DNA of 9,673 nucleotides from positions 1 to 9,673 of the forward strand of contig JACQFK010000489.1 of assembly GCA_016200125.1 (NCBI GenBank), written 5' to 3'. The position numbers and the translations under genes are program-made. The notes beneath the pieces were generated by a model. That model was not told where the DNA came from and ran no database searches. It worked only from the letters and a program-made list of their open reading frames with translations. Every line of letters begins with the position of its first letter. The stretch's first letter is position 1. The DNA is from Planctomycetota bacterium. Lineage in GTDB: Bacteria; Planctomycetota; MHYJ01; JACPRB01. Below are positions 6,543 to 9,673 of the stretch, one piece after another.

Positions 6543-7778
6543 TCATTCGTTCCCCGCCGCCGCCGGGGCCGCGCTCATGGCCGCCGCCGGGGTCTCGGGC
6601 AAGAGCGATTCGAGCCACTTCCGGCGCTGGATCATAAGGACCGCCGTGCAGGCGGCGCCGGCCAGCGCGAGCAGGAGGAAGCCCGTCGCAAAGCTTCCCG
6701 TCGATCCCTTGAGCAGCCCCAGCACGTTGGGCAGGAGGAAGCCTCCCAGCCCGCCCGCCGCGCCGATCAGGCCCGTGGCGACGCCGATCTCCTTCCGGAA
6801 TCGCTGGGGGACCAGCTGGAACACCGAGCCGTTCCCCAGGCCGAGCGTTCCCATGGCGGCGATGATCAGCGGCATCGCGACCGCCAGCGGCGGCAGCAGC
6901 GCCATTCCCGCCAGGCAGCAGGCGCTGAAGGCCAGGAGGACGGTCAGCACCCGCACGCCACCGAACTTGTCCGAGAGGAAGCCGCCGACGGGGCGCATGA
7001 AGCTCCCCGAGAAGACGCAGAGCGCCGCCAGCGTGCCGGCGGCGACCTTCGAAACGCCGTACTGGTCGTGGAAGAAGATGACGAGGAAGCTCGCGAGTCC
7101 CACGAAGCCGCCGAAGGTGAAGCTGTAGAGCAGGCTGAACCAGCCCGTGTCGCGCTCCCGCAGGATCGCGAAGTAGGCCTTGAGCGGCTTCGGGGCGGGC
7201 TGGCTCGGGCTCTCCTTGGCGAACAGGACGAAAAGTGCCAGCACGACGGAGACGGGGATCAGCGCCAGTCCGAACACGGCGTGCCATCCGAAGGCTTCGG
7301 CCAGGCGAGGCGCGAAGAGCGCCGCCAGCACCGTGCCGCTGTTGCCGGCGCCCGCGATGCCCATCGCCAGCCCCTGGTGCTCCGCCGGATACCAGCGGCT
7401 CGCCAACGGCAGCGCCACCGCGAAGCTGCCGCCCGCGATGCCCAGCAGGAAGCCCAGCCCCAGGACCTGGGAGAAGTCCGCGCCCCCCTTCCAGGCCCAG
7501 AGGAGCGGCAGGAGGATCAGGAGCTGCCCCAGGATCCCCGTCTTCTTGGGGCCGATGCGGTCGACGAGCAGGCCCATCGGCAGCCTGGCCAGCGATCCGC
7601 CCAGGATCGGCAGCGCCGCCATGAGCCCCTTCTGCGCCGGACTGAGGTTGAAGTCCTTCGAGATGTAGACCCCGAGGACGCCCAGGAGGACCCAGACCAT
7701 GAAGCTCACGTCAAAGTACAGGAAGGACATCAACAGGGTCGGCCAGTGTCCGCTCCGGGTGAAGGCTTTCAGCTGCAT
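6543..7778 (-). CDS. narK: NarK/NasA-type nitrate/nitrite MFS transporter
   Basis: This 411-aa, 12-helix inner-membrane carrier belongs to the nitrate/nitrite porter (NNP) family. Visible signatures are GIAGAGNSG (140-148) in TM5 and GLIGAAGGLGG (336-346) in TM11. Two membrane Arg that fit the anion-binding pair of NarK are Arg65 (GGSLARLPMG) and Arg262 (FMRPVGGF). LGNGSVFQLVP (314-324) is also family-like. The frame opens at a TTG at 7799, but the start is ATG 7778: GAGGGGAG lies just before it and the TTG falls in the terminator T-tract. Its length and single 12-TM unit suit an assimilatory NasA-like or a NarK2-like carrier; uptake versus nitrate/nitrite exchange cannot be told. The C-terminus is an Ala/Pro-rich tail. 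Confidence 0.92.
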   Translation of the reverse strand: MQLKAFTRSGHWPTLLMSFLYFDVSFMVWVLLGVLGVYISKDFNLSPAQKGLMAALPILGGSLARLPMGLLVDRIGPKKTGILGQLLILLPLLWAWKGGADFSQVLGLGFLLGIAGGSFAVALPLASRWYPAEHQGLAMGIAGAGNSGTVLAALFAPRLAEAFGWHAVFGLALIPVSVVLALFVLFAKESPSQPAPKPLKAYFAILRERDTGWFSLLYSFTFGGFVGLASFLVIFFHDQYGVSKVAAGTLAALCVFSGSFMRPVGGFLSDKFGGVRVLTVLLAFSACCLAGMALLPPLAVAMPLIIAAMGTLGLGNGSVFQLVPQRFRKEIGVATGLIGAAGGLGGFLLPNVLGLLKGSTGSFATGFLLLALAGAACTAVLMIQRRKWLESLLPETPAAAMSAAPAAAGNE

Positions 7779-7792
7779 CTCTCCCCTCGCTT

Positions 7793-7831
7793 GAAACAAA
7801 AAAGCCGGCAGTCCTTTCGGATTGCCGGCTT
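7793..7831 (-). terminator. Intrinsic terminator/attenuator in the narK leader
   Basis: A 13-position stem (7802-7814 with 7819-7831) with one A-C mismatch on the minus strand and a GAAA tetraloop is followed by TTTTTTGTTT. It sits between a promoter and the narK ribosome-binding site, ending about 15 bases before the ATG. It would stop transcription before narK unless relieved. It shares its outer nine base pairs and upstream element with the terminator at 6451-6490. Confidence 0.87.
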
Positions 7832-7857
7832 GAGTTCGTGTTGGCTCCGTGCCGCTG
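7832..7857 (-). promoter_or_regulatory. Conserved 5' leader element of narK
   Basis: Minus-strand bases 7854 to 7832 repeat the nrt leader element with a single change (A for G near the end). The predicted sigma-54 transcription start (about 7857-7856) falls two to three bases before it, so it would be the very 5' end of the narK mRNA. It can form the same short GGC-ACGGA-GCC hairpin. A GC-GGC stretch can alternatively pair, with a bulge, to GCCGGC of the terminator arm. It is a candidate binding site for an RNA-binding antiterminator. Confidence 0.6.
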
Positions 7858-7868
7858 GGAGGACAAGC

Positions 7869-7883
7869 GCAAGCGCCGTGCCA
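7869..7883 (-). promoter_or_regulatory. Sigma-54 (RpoN) -24/-12 promoter for narK
   Basis: The minus strand reads TGGCAC-GGCGC-TTGC (7883 to 7869), matching the consensus TGGCACG-N4-TTGC at every fixed base. GG is at -24 and GC at -12 with the required spacing; only the following W position (G here) departs. Start of transcription is expected near 7857, giving a 5' UTR of about 79 bases. Sigma-54 promoters need an enhancer-binding activator such as NtrC, which fits nitrogen-limitation control. Confidence 0.78.
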
Positions 7884-7890
7884 GAGCCGC

Positions 7891-7922
7891 TCCCCTGCTC
7901 CTGCGCTAGAGATGAGCGGGGA
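7891..7922 (-). repeat. Inverted repeat just upstream of the sigma-54 promoter
   Basis: Bases 7891-7900 (TCCCCTGCTC) and 7914-7922 (GAGCGGGGA) are complementary over nine pairs with one bulged base and a 13-base loop. It lies between the tetratricopeptide-like gene stop and the narK promoter, ending eight bases from the -24 element. There is no T-tract, so it is a poor intrinsic terminator. It may aid 3' end formation of the upstream gene or be a protein-binding site. No GCAC-N-GTGC NtrC-type site was seen in this gap. Confidence 0.4.
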
Positions 7923-7970
7923 AGGTACCGTCCTGTAGGAACGATCCTGAAGCCCTACCCCAGGGAACTC

Positions 7971-9673
7971 CTAGCGTTGTGGGGCGACGACCGCGCGGAC
8001 CTGGTCGCGCAGCTCGACGAACTTGTCCTGCCAGCCGAACTTCCCCTCGTCGAAGGCGGGGGCGTTGCGCTGCAGGTTCGTCAGGATCGCGTCGACGGTC
8101 TGGATATCCCTTCCCTCGCCCCGCTCGAAAAGGGTCCGGAGCGTCAGGTAGCGGGCGACCCACCAGGGCTCCGACCCCTTCGCCGTGATGTCCAGGAGCT
8201 GGTTGAAGACGTTGTAGGCATTCGTGTATTGGAACTTCTGCCCGGCCTTGCCGAGCTGGAAGAGCGAGTGGCCGTACTCGTAGTAGACTCTCGCCAGCCA
8301 TCCCTTCTCCTTCAGCACCGCGGGGATGAGCGCCCCGGCCGGAGTCAGCAGCCCCTGCTTCTTGAAGACCTTCTCGCAGAGCAGCTTCGACTTGTCCCAG
8401 TCGCCCGAGAATCCGAAGCACCACACCAGGAGCGTCGATGCGACGTCCGCATCCTTCTCCGAAAGGCCGGCGTCCTGCAGCAGCCGCTCGCGGGCCTGCG
8501 CCGCGTCCTTCCAGATCGCCGGGTCCGCCAGCGGCTTGCCCTTCAGATCGATCGCCGACGCGACCTTGACGTCCAGGCCGTTCAGCGTCCGCGCTGCCCG
8601 GTAGAGGCCGTCGGCGACCGTCTGGATCTCCGCCGTCGCCAGCGACAGGCCGCCCGAATGCTCCAGCCAGAAGCGGTAGTAGCGGGCCGACTTCGCCAGG
8701 TCGGATTCCTCCAGCCGGTACCCGACCCTGCGGCAGGCGCGCAGCGTCGGGATCGCGTCGGGCAGCTGCTTCATCATCTGGTCGACCCGCGCCGCGGCGC
8801 CCTCGACGTCCTTCAGGGCGAGCAGGGCCAGGACCTCCGCTTCCCAGAGCCGCCCCTGCATCGGGCTGTCCTGCGGCAGCAGGGCCGAGCACTTCTCGAG
8901 ATACCCGAGGGAGTCCTTCGGATGGTTCAGCAGCTCGTGCAGCCCGAGCAGCGCGAGCTCGTGATAGGCCGTGAACAGCAGCCGAGGGTTCACCTTGTGG
9001 GGCAGGACCCGCTTGAGCGCCGTCTCGGCCAGCGTGACCTGCTTCACCAGCTCGTCGCGGAGCCCGGCCGCGCCGCGCGCCTTCTCCCAGCGCTGCTCGG
9101 CGTCGATCCGGTAGCAGTGCCCCGCCGAGACCATCGCGTCGTCGAAGACCTCGCAGGCTTCGTCGACCTGGATGAAGCGGTCGGCGGCGGCCTTGAACTG
9201 TCCCTTGCGCTCGTGGGCTTCCGCGCGCAGGAACTCGAGGAAGGACTTCGCCTCCCCCTGCAGTCCAAGCCGCTCGATCTCGTCGAGCAGCTTCTCCATC
9301 TGCTCCTCGTCCTTCTTGTCCCCCGTCGCGGCGCTGACCCGGCTGAGGGAGCGGACCGCCTCGAAGGCCGCCCGCTTCGCCAGCTCGTGGGCCGGGTACC
9401 TGCGGAACACGTCCTGGAAGGCGACGGCGGCTTCGGCGTCCTGCTTGAGCGCCCGGAAGCACTCGCCCCGCTTGTAGGCCGCGACCGGCTCGACCTTCGC
9501 CCGGTCCGCCGCCGTGGCGCAGAGCTCCACGCCGCGCCGCAGATCGATGAGCGCCTCGCGGTATTCGCCGCGCTCGATGAGGCCGTCGGCCACGATCATG
9601 ATCCGCTCGGGCGTGGCGTTGGATCCCGACATCCACTTGCGGACGCTGGCGCGCGCCGTCCGGCCCGCCGCCC
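7971..9673 (-). CDS. Tetratricopeptide-like helical repeat protein, N-terminus outside the window
   Basis: The frame runs from TAG (7973-7971) to the window edge. An ATG at 9632 is present, but no ribosome-binding site precedes it (CGCAAGTGG), and the frame stays open for 13 more codons (AAGRTARASVRKW), so I treat the gene as 5'-truncated. The 567 residues seen are helical, with TPR-like pairs: ADGLIERGEYREALIDLRRG, YKRGECFRALKQDAEAAVAF, AEAHERKGQFKAAADRFIQV, and later YYEYGHSLFQLGKAGQKF and YNVFNQLLDI. Such scaffolds mediate protein contacts. No catalytic motif or membrane helix is visible, and any export signal would be outside the window. It shares strand with narK but is separated by 192 bases with their own promoter, so a link to nitrate uptake is not shown. 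Confidence 0.75.
   Translation of the reverse strand, partial: AAGRTARASVRKWMSGSNATPERIMIVADGLIERGEYREALIDLRRGVELCATAADRAKVEPVAAYKRGECFRALKQDAEAAVAFQDVFRRYPAHELAKRAAFEAVRSLSRVSAATGDKKDEEQMEKLLDEIERLGLQGEAKSFLEFLRAEAHERKGQFKAAADRFIQVDEACEVFDDAMVSAGHCYRIDAEQRWEKARGAAGLRDELVKQVTLAETALKRVLPHKVNPRLLFTAYHELALLGLHELLNHPKDSLGYLEKCSALLPQDSPMQGRLWEAEVLALLALKDVEGAAARVDQMMKQLPDAIPTLRACRRVGYRLEESDLAKSARYYRFWLEHSGGLSLATAEIQTVADGLYRAARTLNGLDVKVASAIDLKGKPLADPAIWKDAAQARERLLQDAGLSEKDADVASTLLVWCFGFSGDWDKSKLLCEKVFKKQGLLTPAGALIPAVLKEKGWLARVYYEYGHSLFQLGKAGQKFQYTNAYNVFNQLLDITAKGSEPWWVARYLTLRTLFERGEGRDIQTVDAILTNLQRNAPAFDEGKFGWQDKFVELRDQVRAVVAPQR

Noticed and set aside
5015..6637. Plus-strand open frame of 540 codons
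   Set aside because: It is antisense to nrtA and crosses the attenuator; composition is low-complexity Arg/Leu/Asp with no motifs.
7779..7799. TTG start for narK, adding seven residues
   Set aside because: The TTG falls in the terminator T-tract, and the strong GAGGGGAG site lies just before ATG 7778.
9630..9632. ATG as the true start of the tetratricopeptide-like gene
   Set aside because: There is no ribosome-binding site and the frame continues open to the window edge with protein-like residues.
1..9673. CRISPR arrays, tRNA/rRNA genes, insertion sequences
   Set aside because: No spaced direct repeats, tRNA-like folds, rRNA stretches, transposase frames or terminal repeats were seen.

Overview
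This GC-rich window (clearly above 60% G+C by eye) comes from a diderm bacterium. An outer-membrane beta-barrel protein, a Tat-type lipoprotein signal and a sigma-54 type promoter all support that. Phylum cannot be fixed from the sequence. The intergenic CACNGAGN octamer palindrome and the gene mix remind me of Planctomycetota or Acidobacteriota assemblies, but this is a weak guess.

Layout. Bases 1-660 (+) hold the 3' part of a CobW/COG0523 metal-chaperone GTPase. It converges on a minus-strand block, and an inverted octamer repeat (680-799) lies between the two. Everything from 823 to 9673 reads on the minus strand. In transcription order: a tetratricopeptide-like protein of unknown role, open at the window edge (9673-7971); a 192-base regulatory gap; a NarK/NasA-type nitrate/nitrite MFS transporter (7778-6543); a 101-base gap; then a tightly packed operon. 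The operon encodes a 63-aa membrane protein of unknown family (6441-6250), an NrtA-like nitrate-binding Tat lipoprotein (6253-4979), an NrtS-like small nitrate transporter (4976-4725), an NrtB-like permease (4735-3911), an NrtC-like ATPase lacking the usual C-terminal sensor domain (3911-3105), an NrtD-like ATPase (3108-2245) and, after 45 bases, an alginate-export-family porin (2199-823). Most junctions are ATGA or TGATG overlaps.

How it works together. The block reads as a nitrate/nitrite acquisition island. The porin would let anions cross the outer membrane, NrtA would capture them, NrtB with the two ATPases would import them, and NarK and NrtS would provide two ATP-independent routes. 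No nitrate or nitrite reductase is in view.

The main find is regulatory. Both narK and the nrt operon are preceded by nearly the same short leader: about 23 conserved bases followed directly by a 13-bp terminator hairpin with a T-tract, ending 10-15 bases before the start codon. The narK copy lies immediately downstream of a very good sigma-54 -24/-12 element, and the predicted transcript starts about three bases before the conserved element. This layout resembles the sigma-54 plus antitermination control of the Klebsiella nas operon. I infer a paired nitrate-responsive attenuator; the identity of the antiterminator (ANTAR protein or other) is unknown.
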